From: Subtercola endophyticus
Lineage (GTDB): Bacteria > Actinomycetota > Actinomycetes > Actinomycetales > Microbacteriaceae
DNA: 64,000 nt
Direction of reading: 5' to 3'
Assembly: GCF_021044565.1 (NCBI RefSeq)
Contig: NZ_CP087997.1
Location: 3,596,001 to 3,660,000, forward strand
This document shows, in pieces, positions 1 through 8,150 of the stretch (positions are counted from its first letter, which is position 1; every line of letters starts with the position of its first letter). A program made the position numbers and the translations under genes. The notes under the pieces were generated by a model. It was not told the origin of the DNA, ran no database searches, and saw only the letters and a program-made list of their open reading frames with translations.

Positions 1-135
1 TACATCTCGCGCATCGCGACGGCACGCAATGCCGACGACTCGTTCGTCTCGAGCTTGTACGGCATGTGGCGGGTGCGCCGCGCGATGTTCACCATGTCGC
101 AACCCGGATTCGACGACTGGAGGCGGGCAGCGTGA
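1..135 (+). CDS. C-terminal end of an unidentified protein (partial)
   Basis: An open frame enters from the left edge and stops with TGA at 133-135, giving the last 44 residues of a protein. The tail is rich in Arg, Trp and Met (for example RVRRAMFTMSQPGFDDWRR) and does not let me name a family. Its stop overlaps the start of the next gene in a GTGA arrangement, so the two are almost certainly translationally coupled and belong to one operon. The reading frame and stop are seen directly; function is unknown. Confidence 0.6.
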   Translation, partial: YISRIATARNADDSFVSSLYGMWRVRRAMFTMSQPGFDDWRRAA

Positions 136-1094
136 TCACCGAACGCGCCGACCGCGCCGCACAGAAGAGCACCGAGTGGCACCGTCTCGATTCGCCTGAG
201 CTGGCGCAGCTGCTGCCCGGCCTGCCTGAGTGGCCGTGGGCCGGGCGTCTGGCGCTCAGCCCCATCGGCGGTGGCCTCAACAACCTGAATTGGCGGCTTC
301 AGGTCGAAGACGGCAGCGAATACTTTCTGAAGGTTCCGGGTGCCGGAACCGAGCTGTTCGTCGACCGTCGGCTCGCAAACGAGGCCGCCGTCAGCGCCTC
401 GACCGCGGGAATCGCGCCACCGGTCGCCTACTTCGATCTGGGCTCTGGCATCGAGGTCACCGGCTTTCTCGCGGGTTACCGATCGCTCACCGAGATCGAA
501 GTCTCGACGACCGATTTCATCTTCGAGGTGGTGGCGACCCTGAAGAAACTGCATGCACGCCCCCTGCTCTCTGGCACGCACACGGCGTTCGACGTGATCA
601 GAGAGAGTCTCGACGGGGTGCGGTCGGCATCCATCGTTCTGCCCCGCTGGGCAGAAGACGTGATCGGTGCATGGTTCGACGCCGAGGCGGCCATCACGGC
701 TGCGGGGTTCGACCTCGCGCCCTGCCACAACGATCCGAACTTTCCGAACTTCATGCACTCGCCGGGGCGTTCGCTGCAGCTCGTCGACTACGAATACTCC
801 GCCAACAACGACCCGACCTATGAACTCGGGGGCGTTCTCGGGTTCTACGGGCTGCACGACCGCACCCGCCGGGCCCTGCTCGAGGAGTACTACGGGGTCT
901 ACACCGCCGCGGCCGAGGCCCGTATGTGGTTGATGACCGTCGGATTGCTCACTCGTTTCGGACTGTGGGCGGCGATGTACGCCCACACCCGAGATGCCGA
1001 CTACGACTACCAGAAATACGGGCTCGTCTACTTCTCGTATGCGGCCGCGATCGTTCGCGACCCGCGCTGGCCCTCGTGGCTCGCTCAGGTATGA
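132..1094 (+). CDS. Aminoglycoside phosphotransferase / choline kinase-fold small-molecule kinase
   Basis: This cytoplasmic kinase of about 320 residues has the phosphotransferase (APH/choline kinase) fold. The glycine-rich segment GGGLNNLNWR, the catalytic loop CHNDPNFPNF (His-Asn-Asp followed by Asn) and the metal-binding VDYEY are visible in the expected order. I chose the GTG at 132 because GGAGG lies at 119-123, eight bases upstream, and because it overlaps the stop of the previous gene; an upstream in-frame ATG at 66 would lie inside that gene. A second kinase of the same fold follows two genes later. The phosphorylated substrate cannot be told from the sequence; the catalytic loop resembles choline/ethanolamine kinases more than antibiotic kinases. 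Confidence 0.8.
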   Translation: MITERADRAAQKSTEWHRLDSPELAQLLPGLPEWPWAGRLALSPIGGGLNNLNWRLQVEDGSEYFLKVPGAGTELFVDRRLANEAAVSASTAGIAPPVAYFDLGSGIEVTGFLAGYRSLTEIEVSTTDFIFEVVATLKKLHARPLLSGTHTAFDVIRESLDGVRSASIVLPRWAEDVIGAWFDAEAAITAAGFDLAPCHNDPNFPNFMHSPGRSLQLVDYEYSANNDPTYELGGVLGFYGLHDRTRRALLEEYYGVYTAAAEARMWLMTVGLLTRFGLWAAMYAHTRDADYDYQKYGLVYFSYAAAIVRDPRWPSWLAQV

Positions 1095-1172
1095 CGCCGA
1101 GAACTCTTGCAACGACCGGAAATCACAACAGATCGAATCGCCACAGAACTCATCACAGAACGGAGAAGACCC

Positions 1173-1682
1173 ATGGCAGAGAAGACCATCGAAGAGCGCC
1201 TTCAGGTACTCGAAGATCGCGAGGCCATCGCGCGACTGAGCTACGACTACGGGTTGCTGTGCGACACGGGCTACCCGGTGCAGCAGATCGTGGACATGTT
1301 CACCGACGATGGCGCGTGGGTGAGCAACATTCTCGGCGAGTTCTACGGCAAGGCCGAGCTGACTTCGTACTACACGAACATCCCGACCATCCAGGTCTGG
1401 GCTCGGCACCACCTCGTCAACCCGGTGATCGATGTCGACGGCGACGAAGCGACCTGCCGCTTCTTCATGGATGTGGTCTCGACCCAGGCCGGGCGTGACG
1501 GCGCGCCGAACGTGCCCATCATCTTGACGGCGACCGAGCACGTGTCGCTGCGACGAACCCCGGAGGGGTGGCGCTTCGTTCGCTTCGACGTCGACATTCA
1601 CCAGATGTCGTCGCTCGAGAAGGGCTGGGTCGCAGAACCGTATTACATCGACCCCGCGCTGTCCGGTCCGAGCCAGGGGTAA
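1173..1682 (+). CDS. SnoaL-like / NTF2-fold protein
   Basis: This 169-residue protein has the size and pattern of the SnoaL-like polyketide cyclase / ring-hydroxylating dioxygenase beta-subunit fold (NTF2 cone). It has an N-terminal helix with REAIARLSYDYG, then MFTDDGAWVS, and a C-terminal sheet ending GWRFVRFDVDIHQM. Such proteins act as small isomerases, hydratases or dehydratases, or as non-catalytic binding partners. The ATG at 1173 follows GGAGAAG at 1162-1168; an upstream ATG at 1107 has no ribosome site and is less likely. It sits between two phosphotransferase-fold genes, so it probably acts on the same metabolite. The substrate is unknown. Confidence 0.75.
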   Translation: MAEKTIEERLQVLEDREAIARLSYDYGLLCDTGYPVQQIVDMFTDDGAWVSNILGEFYGKAELTSYYTNIPTIQVWARHHLVNPVIDVDGDEATCRFFMDVVSTQAGRDGAPNVPIILTATEHVSLRRTPEGWRFVRFDVDIHQMSSLEKGWVAEPYYIDPALSGPSQG

Positions 1683-1689
1683 CCAGATC

Positions 1690-2727
1690 ATGGAACAAGT
1701 GACCTCGCCCATGGCGATCTTCGATGCGGTTCAGCGCGGTGGTGCCGCGCCCGACTGGGTGCGCGACGGCGTCGACCGGGCGTGGCTGGGCGGTAACGGG
1801 CATCCGGATGTCCGGCTCATCGCCGTCTCAGAGAACGCGACGTTTCGCGTGCTGATCGACGGTGTTCCGAGCATGGTCGTGCGGCTCAGCCAGCCCGGCT
1901 ACGTGGGCGACCCGGCCAACGTGCGCAGCGAACTGCAGTGGATCGAAGCGATCGCCGCCGAGACCGCCATCGACACGCCGGCCCCGATTCGCGGCACCAA
2001 CGGCGAACTGGTGCAGTTTCTCACCTCGCCCGACGGGCGCGAGTGGATGACCGTGGCCTTCGAATTCGTGACGGGCCGCATTCTCGAAGAGGACACCGAC
2101 CTGGTTCCGTACTTCGCCCCGATCGGTGCGGCGACCGCTGTTCTGCACCAGCACGCGCGAGGGTGGACGAAGCCTGCCGGCTTCGTGCGATTCGACTGGA
2201 CGCTCGATGACATGGTCGGCGAGAACGCTCGCTGGGGCAGCTGGGAACGCGCCGCGCTGACCGACGCCGACCGCGAGGTGCTGCGCCGCGCGCAGACTCA
2301 GGCGCTCGGCGTGCTCGCCGACCTGGGCCCCGCGGTGCTCGAGCGGGGGCTGATTCACGCCGATCTGCGGCCGTCGAACATCATGATCGAGGGCGACGCC
2401 CTCACCATCATCGACTTCGACGACAGCGGCTTCGGCTTCTATCTCTACGACTTCGCCGCCGCACTCACCTTCTACGAGCACCTGCCAGAGGCCACCCGAA
2501 TGGCCGCGAGCTGGCTCGAGGGCTACGCCCAGGTGTCGCCGCTGACTCGCCCGCAACTCGAGGCCGCCGCCGCTCTCTCTCAGATTCGGCGCCTGACCAT
2601 GCTCGGCTGGAGTACAACACACCGCGAGGATTCGCTGCCGCCCGATCTGTGGAACGCGAACCTGCCGGGCACCGTCGAGGTCAGCGCGCGGTATCTGCAG
2701 ACGCCACTCTGGCTGGTCGAGGCCTGA
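1690..2727 (+). CDS. Phosphotransferase enzyme family protein (second kinase of the operon)
   Basis: A 345-residue APH-fold kinase begins seven bases after the SnoaL-like gene. The catalytic loop HADLRPSNIM and the DFDDSGFG metal motif are intact, with the usual N-lobe before them (ATFRVLIDGVPSMVVRLSQP). It is closer to the homoserine kinase/HipA-like branch of the superfamily than the kinase at 132-1094, so the pair is not a recent duplication. The last 47 bases overlap the 3' end of the convergent transporter gene on the other strand. Substrate unknown; two different kinases in one short operon suggest sequential or alternative phosphorylation of a small alcohol. Confidence 0.8.
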   Translation: MEQVTSPMAIFDAVQRGGAAPDWVRDGVDRAWLGGNGHPDVRLIAVSENATFRVLIDGVPSMVVRLSQPGYVGDPANVRSELQWIEAIAAETAIDTPAPIRGTNGELVQFLTSPDGREWMTVAFEFVTGRILEEDTDLVPYFAPIGAATAVLHQHARGWTKPAGFVRFDWTLDDMVGENARWGSWERAALTDADREVLRRAQTQALGVLADLGPAVLERGLIHADLRPSNIMIEGDALTIIDFDDSGFGFYLYDFAAALTFYEHLPEATRMAASWLEGYAQVSPLTRPQLEAAAALSQIRRLTMLGWSTTHREDSLPPDLWNANLPGTVEVSARYLQTPLWLVEA

Positions 2728-3442
2728 CGCCGGCCGCCGTCGTGCGCAGCGAGGCGAGCAGAATGCCCCCTGCCACGACGGCGATGCCGATCCATCCCGC
2801 GGCGGTGATGCGCTCGCCGAGCACGAGCACGGCGAGGATCGCCGCGACTGCGGGGTCAGAGAGCGAGAACGTGGTGGCGAGGCTGGCCGGCACTAGCCGC
2901 AGGCCCTTCGCGTACAAGATGTACGCGGCACACACGGGTAGAAGAGCGAAGTAGAGACCCACCGCGAAGGCGTTCCAGCTCATCACCAGAGGTGCCCCCA
3001 GGGCGAACATGAGTGGCACGAGGATGATCGATCCGCCGCCGAATAGGGCACCCATGGCCGCCGTGGGCGAGGCCCCGAGCGCCATCAAGCGGCGGGACGA
3101 GTATGCCTGGAACGTGTAGGCGAGCCCCGCCGCGGTGGCCAGGGCGATGGCCACCGGCAGGTTCGTGGCCGGGGCCTCGGCCGAGCGTGAGCTGCCGAAC
3201 GCGAGCAGTGCAACGCCGATGATCGCGACGATGGTGCCGGCCAGCCAGGGGAGCGAGAGACGTTTACCGTCGAGCGTGCGTTCGACAAGTGCGGCGAAGA
3301 CGGGGGCTGAGCCGAGCGACACCACGGTGCAGGTCGCGATGGAGCCGAAGGTCAGACTGGCGTAGAACAGCAAGGGGTACCCCGCGATGCACGCCGACCC
3401 CACCACGACCCACAGCAGGCCGGCCAGGGGAGCCCGTGTCAC
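2681..3442 (-). CDS. EamA/DMT-family transporter lacking the usual first two helices
   Basis: This hydrophobic protein of 253 residues belongs to the drug/metabolite transporter superfamily. I count about eight membrane segments; family members usually have ten and about 290-300 residues. The sequence starts directly at what is normally helix 3 (GLLWVVVGSACIAGYPLLFY) and then follows the family, including VLGERIT near the last hairpin. The GTG start at 3442 overlaps the TGA of the upstream monooxygenase as GTGA. Upstream sequence in the same frame is Arg-rich antisense-like translation, so I do not extend the gene. It probably exports or imports a metabolite linked to the monooxygenase, if it is functional. 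Confidence 0.75.
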   Translation of the reverse strand: MTRAPLAGLLWVVVGSACIAGYPLLFYASLTFGSIATCTVVSLGSAPVFAALVERTLDGKRLSLPWLAGTIVAIIGVALLAFGSSRSAEAPATNLPVAIALATAAGLAYTFQAYSSRRLMALGASPTAAMGALFGGGSIILVPLMFALGAPLVMSWNAFAVGLYFALLPVCAAYILYAKGLRLVPASLATTFSLSDPAVAAILAVLVLGERITAAGWIGIAVVAGGILLASLRTTAAGVRPRPARVASADTAR

Positions 3443-4812
3443 ACTGTGACCGCCTTGTACGCCGCTGCAGGGTGCGACTCGGCGATGCGCGTGTGGCCGG
3501 CGCCGAAGATGTTCTCGCGCAGCGTTGTTCCTTCGTACTCCGTGCGGTAGCGTCCGCGCCGCTGCAGCTCGGGCACGACGAGGTCGCGAAAGTCGGTGGC
3601 GCTGCCGGGGTAGAGAAACGAGCGCAGCAAGAAGCCGTCGAGGTCGAACTCGTCCATCCACTGCTCCAGCAGGTCGGCGACGTGCACCGGGTCACCGACG
3701 GCGACCATCTTCTCGGCAGCCAGGTCTTTCACGTGGTCGAGCAGGTCGCCGATGGTCCACTCCGGCCCTCTGGCGTACGTGGCCGTCTCTTCGCGCAGGC
3801 CGTCTTCGGCCAGCGCGTCGATGACGAGTTTGTCGCGCGGGTGCTTCAGCGGGTCGAAGCCGTTGAGGGCGTTCTCATGTGCGAGATAACCGTCGACTTT
3901 GGTGAACTTCTCGAACTCGGCGAGCTTCTGCCGCGCCTCCTCCTCTGTCTTGCCGACGATGATGCCGCAATACGCCAGCACCTTGAGGTCGTCGCGGCCG
4001 CGGCCGAATCCCGCCGCCTTCGCGCGCAGGTCTGCGATCGACGCGCGAAATGCATCGTCTTCGCGGTTGATCATGAACGAGACCTCGGCGTGTTTGCCCG
4101 CGAACTCCCGGCCCCGGGTCGACATGCCGGCCTGAAAGATCACCGGTGTGCGCTGGATGCTCGGATCCCACAGCGCCGGGCCCGACGACGAGTAGTGTTC
4201 GCCCACGTGATCGATGCGGCGCACCTTCGAGGGGTCGATGTACTCTTGCGACTCGCGATCGGCGATGACGGCGTCGTCGTCCCACGAGCTCTCCCAGAGC
4301 TTGTAGCAGACCTCCATGAAGTCTTCGCTGCGGTTATAGCGATCGCGGCTGAGACCGGCGTCGACGCCGAAGTTCTCTTCGGCATTCTTCAGAAACGACA
4401 TCACGACGTTCCAGCCGGCGCGGCCGTCGGTGATGTGATCCATGGTGGCCATGCGCCGGGCGTGGCCGAAGGGCGGCTCGAACGTCGTCGAGATGGTCGT
4501 GGCCCAGCCGAGATTCGTCGTCGCGGTCATCGCGGCGGCGGCGACGAGTAACGGGTCGAGCACGGGTACGTGCATGCCCTCGCGCAGCGATACCTCGATC
4601 GAACCGGTGTACGAGTCGGCGATTCCGAGGCCGTCGGCGAAGAACAGGGCATCCATTTTCGCCTCTTCGCAGATGCGCCCGAGCTCTTGCCAGAATGAGA
4701 CCTCGCGAAACCGGTGCTTCTGGCTCTCGGGGTGCGCCCACAGGCCGTAGTCATTGTGCGCAAGGGTGGGCATGGTCAGCAGGCTGACATGGATCTGTCG
4801 TTTGGCGTTCAC
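3439..4812 (-). CDS. LLM-class flavin-dependent monooxygenase, NtaA/SnaA/DszA family
   Basis: This two-component flavin monooxygenase of about 457 residues belongs to the bacterial luciferase superfamily, in the nitrilotriacetate/pristinamycin/dibenzothiophene-sulfone branch. Family features are ALFFADGLGI, TISTTFEPPFGHARRMATMD, GRAGWNVVMS and VIFQAGMSTRGREFAGKHAE (flavin-binding barrel). It would use reduced FMN supplied by a separate reductase, none of which is adjacent. I start at GTG 4812, which gives the family-typical N-terminus KRQIHVSLL; a 174-base in-frame extension upstream does not look like protein. It is translationally coupled to the downstream EamA transporter. The substrate cannot be named; members oxidise sulfones, amines, aminopolycarboxylates and sulfides. 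Confidence 0.85.
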   Translation of the reverse strand: MNAKRQIHVSLLTMPTLAHNDYGLWAHPESQKHRFREVSFWQELGRICEEAKMDALFFADGLGIADSYTGSIEVSLREGMHVPVLDPLLVAAAAMTATTNLGWATTISTTFEPPFGHARRMATMDHITDGRAGWNVVMSFLKNAEENFGVDAGLSRDRYNRSEDFMEVCYKLWESSWDDDAVIADRESQEYIDPSKVRRIDHVGEHYSSSGPALWDPSIQRTPVIFQAGMSTRGREFAGKHAEVSFMINREDDAFRASIADLRAKAAGFGRGRDDLKVLAYCGIIVGKTEEEARQKLAEFEKFTKVDGYLAHENALNGFDPLKHPRDKLVIDALAEDGLREETATYARGPEWTIGDLLDHVKDLAAEKMVAVGDPVHVADLLEQWMDEFDLDGFLLRSFLYPGSATDFRDLVVPELQRRGRYRTEYEGTTLRENIFGAGHTRIAESHPAAAYKAVTV

Positions 4813-4958
4813 TCTCGATATCCATTCTTTTCTGGGAATGCGGATACGCGAGTCGGGGAAGGTGAACGGTTCAGTATGGGCACAACACGACCAGCTGCGC
4901 ACCGGAATTCCGCCGAATTTACACATCAGAAACCATCTCGTGTGCGCGAAACAAGCCA

Positions 4959-4983
4959 TTAACCGGGCCCGCGCGGCCGTTAA
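4959..4983. promoter_or_regulatory. Imperfect palindrome in the divergent spacer 4813-5086
   Basis: The 274-base spacer between the divergent monooxygenase and aldehyde dehydrogenase genes holds an inverted repeat with TTAAC at 4959-4963 and GTTAA at 4979-4983, and GGCC-containing inner arms. It is a candidate operator for a regulator controlling both genes. No regulator gene is adjacent, and nothing else clear is visible in the spacer. Confidence 0.3.
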
Positions 4984-5086
4984 CACGAATGAAACGTGGC
5001 GGCCCAGCGCCGCCCGGTCGAGCGTTCAGACTTGAGGCACGTGGGTCGGGGGATCTGCACATGAACGAAATGACAGGAGCCTCTGC

Positions 5087-6643
5087 ATGAGCACTATCGA
5101 CGTGAGCGCCGTCGGCGCGAGCACGATCGCCGACGTACCCGGCAACGGGATGCTCGACCAGCCAGACCCGTCGGCGCTTGCCGCCTCGCAGCGCGTGCTC
5201 GACGAGCTTGTGCCGGGGCTGCGCATTGCGGGCGCTCTGGTCTCGGGTGACAGGAACACGTTTGCTGTGGCCGACCCGGCGACAGCACAGCCCATTGCTG
5301 CCGTCGTCGATGGCACGCCCGACGACGCGCTCGATGCCGTGGCCGTCGCCTACGAGTCCGGTCGCGCGTGGGCAGCAACCAGCACCCGCCACCGCAGTGA
5401 CGTGCTGCACCGTGCCTACGCGATCATGATCGAGCAGCGCGAGGCGCTCGCCCTGCTCATCACCCGAGAGATGGGCAAACCGCTCGCCGAGGCGCGCGGT
5501 GAAGTCACCTACGCCGCGGACTACGTGCGCTGGTACGCCGAAGAGGCGTTGCGGCCCTCGGGTACCTCGCGGCCCGGCCCCGAGGGTGACGTTCGACTGC
5601 TCACCTCGCGTGCGCCGGTCGGAACGTGCTTGCTCATCACGCCCTGGAACTTTCCCATGGCGATGGCCACGCGCAAGATCGCGCCGGCGCTCGCTGCAGG
5701 ATGCTCGGTGATACTCAAACCGGCGGATCTGACGCCGCTGACGAGCCTTCTCGTCGCCGATATCTTTCAGCAGGCGGGCGTTCCCGACGGCCTGATCAAC
5801 GTGATCACCACGACAGATGCCGCCGCCCTGAGCCGCGCGGTGATGGCCGATCCGCGCGTTCGCAAGGTGTCGTTCACCGGTTCGACGCCCGTCGGCCGCA
5901 CTCTTCTCGCGCAGGCCTCGCCGAACGTGCTCAAGACATCGATGGAACTGGGCGGCAATGCGCCCTTTCTCGTGTTCGACGACGCCGATCTCGACCGGGC
6001 CGTCGAGGGCGCGATGGTCGCGAAGCTGCGTAATGGCGGCCAATCGTGCACCGCTGCGAATCGTTTTCTCGTGCAAGAGGGCATCGCCGACGCCTTCGTC
6101 GAGGCGTTCAGCGAGCGGATGAGCCGTGTCGTCGTCGGAAACGGACTCGCCGCAGGCGTTGAGCTCGGCCCCGTCATCGATGAGCGCGCGCTCGACAAGT
6201 GCCGTCGCCTCGTTGCTGACGCCGTCGCTCGCGGCGCTCGTGTCGTGACCGGCGGTCACGCCCTCGAATCGGAGGGGTGGTTCTTCGAGCCGACGGTGGT
6301 CGTCGATGCGCCTGATTCGGCTGAGATAGCTCACACCGAAGTCTTCGGCCCCGTTGCATCCATTTCTCGATTCAGCACCCAGGGCGAGGCCATCGACCGG
6401 GCGAACGACACTCCGTTCGGCCTGTCGGCCTATGTCTTCACGCGCGATCTCGACCGTGCTTTCACGGTGGCCGAACGGCTGGAGACGGGCATGGTCGGCC
6501 TCAATCAGGGCCTGGTGTCGAATGTCGCTGCACCGTTCGGCGGCACGAAGCACTCCGGTCTCGGTCGCGAGGGCGGAGCTGAGGGGCTCGAGGAGTACCA
6601 AGACGTGCGATACTTCGCCCTCAACCGGCGCGAGACCGCCTGA
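5087..6643 (+). CDS. NAD(P)-dependent aldehyde dehydrogenase (succinate-semialdehyde dehydrogenase-like)
   Basis: A 518-residue aldehyde dehydrogenase. Visible are the cofactor segment PWNFPMAMATRKIAPALAAG, the Rossmann turn FTGSTPVGR, the general base in MELGGNAP (about Glu287), the catalytic cysteine in GGQSCTAANR (about Cys321), and the C-terminal APFGGTKHSGLGREGG. The NGGQSC context and overall pattern match succinate-semialdehyde dehydrogenases (GabD type) best. An AGGAG lies ahead of ATG 5087. The N-terminal 40 residues are longer than usual. It diverges from the flavin monooxygenase gene, so it may oxidise an aldehyde released by that enzyme; that link is inference from position only. 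Confidence 0.88.
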   Translation: MSTIDVSAVGASTIADVPGNGMLDQPDPSALAASQRVLDELVPGLRIAGALVSGDRNTFAVADPATAQPIAAVVDGTPDDALDAVAVAYESGRAWAATSTRHRSDVLHRAYAIMIEQREALALLITREMGKPLAEARGEVTYAADYVRWYAEEALRPSGTSRPGPEGDVRLLTSRAPVGTCLLITPWNFPMAMATRKIAPALAAGCSVILKPADLTPLTSLLVADIFQQAGVPDGLINVITTTDAAALSRAVMADPRVRKVSFTGSTPVGRTLLAQASPNVLKTSMELGGNAPFLVFDDADLDRAVEGAMVAKLRNGGQSCTAANRFLVQEGIADAFVEAFSERMSRVVVGNGLAAGVELGPVIDERALDKCRRLVADAVARGARVVTGGHALESEGWFFEPTVVVDAPDSAEIAHTEVFGPVASISRFSTQGEAIDRANDTPFGLSAYVFTRDLDRAFTVAERLETGMVGLNQGLVSNVAAPFGGTKHSGLGREGGAEGLEEYQDVRYFALNRRETA

Positions 6644-6774
6644 TCGCTCGCGCCGCTGCCGATGGATGAAGGTGCGCTCGCCCTCCTGTACGAGAGCGGC
6701 GGTCGTGCGGTCATCACTCGGGCTCTGCTGTCGCCGTTATGGTAGAACTCACATGAAACCTCCGAGGGGCAGTT

Positions 6775-8043
6775 GTGAAACGTAAGACACTCATCGTTGT
6801 GGCGACGGTGGCCGCGATGACCGTTATCGGCTCGCAGCTGGGCGCTTCGGCACTCCCTGCCCCGACGAGCTATACGATCAGCGGCCACGTGACGCTCGGC
6901 ACCCAGTCGGCCGGAGCCGGGCAAGCGACAGTGACGTTCCTCACCGGAACGGTGAGCGGCGAGTACCTGCACGAGGTACCGACCGATGCATCCGGCAATT
7001 TCTCTTTTCAGCTCCCCTTGCGAACGCCGTTCATCTACGAGGTCGAGAACACGGGCCCGGGCAACTACGTTCCGTACTATTCGGCGCCCCTCGTGTGGCC
7101 GTGGTGCGCGCGCACCGACTGGATCGATCCGACCGGCGACATGACGGGCCTCGACGCCACGCTCTCACCAGGCAGCGCGATCGTCGGCACCGTCACGAAC
7201 GCGGCCGGCAAGCCTCTCGGTGATGTGGAGGTATCGGCCCAAGATCGGACGAGCTGTGTCTCGCCGCAGGGTACACTGCTCGGCTCACGCATCGATGCCT
7301 CGAATACCGATGAGACGGGCACATACCAGTTGCGAAACCTGGCCCCGTCGACAACGTTCGACGTTCTGTTCTGGGACGACAGCGGTGTCTACGGGTCGCA
7401 GTCCATCCGTACTTCTACCGGAGCGAAGGGTGAGTCGACGACCTTTCACATGGTGCTCGGTGATTCCGCTTTCGCCGATGTGACCGACCCGACCGCGACC
7501 TTCTACCCGTACATCCAGTGGATGGCCGCGAAGGGCCTCTCGACCGGAAGCACAAACCCCGCCGGCGGCAAACCGCTCTTCGAGCCTCTCGACCCGATCT
7601 CCCGGCAGGCCTTTGCCGCGTTCCTCTACCGTTACTCGGGTCAGTCTTTCACCCCGCCTGCGACCCAGACGTTCGCCGATGTGACGCCGTCGAATCCGTT
7701 CTATACGGCCATCGAATGGATGTCAGCCGAGGGCATCTCCACGGGCACCCTTCAGCCCAGCGGCAAACCGCTCTTCGAGCCCGACGCGAACATCTCCCGG
7801 CAAGCGACCGCCGCGTTTCTCGGCCGATACGCCGGAATCGCGGCCACACCGCCAACGAATCAGGTGTTCGCCGACGTGCCGGACAACGCCACTTTCGCAA
7901 ACGCGATCGACTGGATGGGCGAGCAGCACATTTCCACCGGCACGCCGCAGGGCGCAGGACTCCCGCTCTTCAAGCCCACCGACGATGTCACTCGTCAAGA
8001 GGTCGCCGCTTTTCTCTATCGTTACGACGGGCTGGCCGGCTAG
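6775..8043 (+). CDS. Secreted protein with carboxypeptidase-regulatory-like and S-layer homology-like repeats
   Basis: This 422-residue exported protein starts at a GTG (6775) followed by a signal peptide (MKRKTLIVVATVAAMTVIG, cleavage near ASA-LPAPTS). Residues about 35-225 form two Ig-like/carboxypeptidase-regulatory-type modules (YTISGHVTLG, SAIVGTVTNAAGKPLGDVEV). Residues about 235-420 hold three SLH-like repeats, each beginning FADV and containing ISRQA or VTRQE followed by FLYRY or FLGRY. SLH repeats usually bind secondary cell-wall polymers, so I expect a cell-wall-attached surface protein. It stands alone, about 130 bases after the dehydrogenase gene. Its role is unknown. Confidence 0.8.
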   Translation: MKRKTLIVVATVAAMTVIGSQLGASALPAPTSYTISGHVTLGTQSAGAGQATVTFLTGTVSGEYLHEVPTDASGNFSFQLPLRTPFIYEVENTGPGNYVPYYSAPLVWPWCARTDWIDPTGDMTGLDATLSPGSAIVGTVTNAAGKPLGDVEVSAQDRTSCVSPQGTLLGSRIDASNTDETGTYQLRNLAPSTTFDVLFWDDSGVYGSQSIRTSTGAKGESTTFHMVLGDSAFADVTDPTATFYPYIQWMAAKGLSTGSTNPAGGKPLFEPLDPISRQAFAAFLYRYSGQSFTPPATQTFADVTPSNPFYTAIEWMSAEGISTGTLQPSGKPLFEPDANISRQATAAFLGRYAGIAATPPTNQVFADVPDNATFANAIDWMGEQHISTGTPQGAGLPLFKPTDDVTRQEVAAFLYRYDGLAG

Positions 8044-8150
8044 CAACGGTAAAGGCGCCCGGTCTCGACGGTTCGGCCGATTCTAGGGTGCTATGTTGGG
8101 CCGACTGGAGGAGCCTCCAGGTGTTCCGCTGAGTGCAGGGGATGGGCATC

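Noticed and set aside
4919..6601. Minus-strand open frame of 560 codons opposite the aldehyde dehydrogenase
   Set aside because: Shadow of the dehydrogenase gene; no motifs and biased composition.
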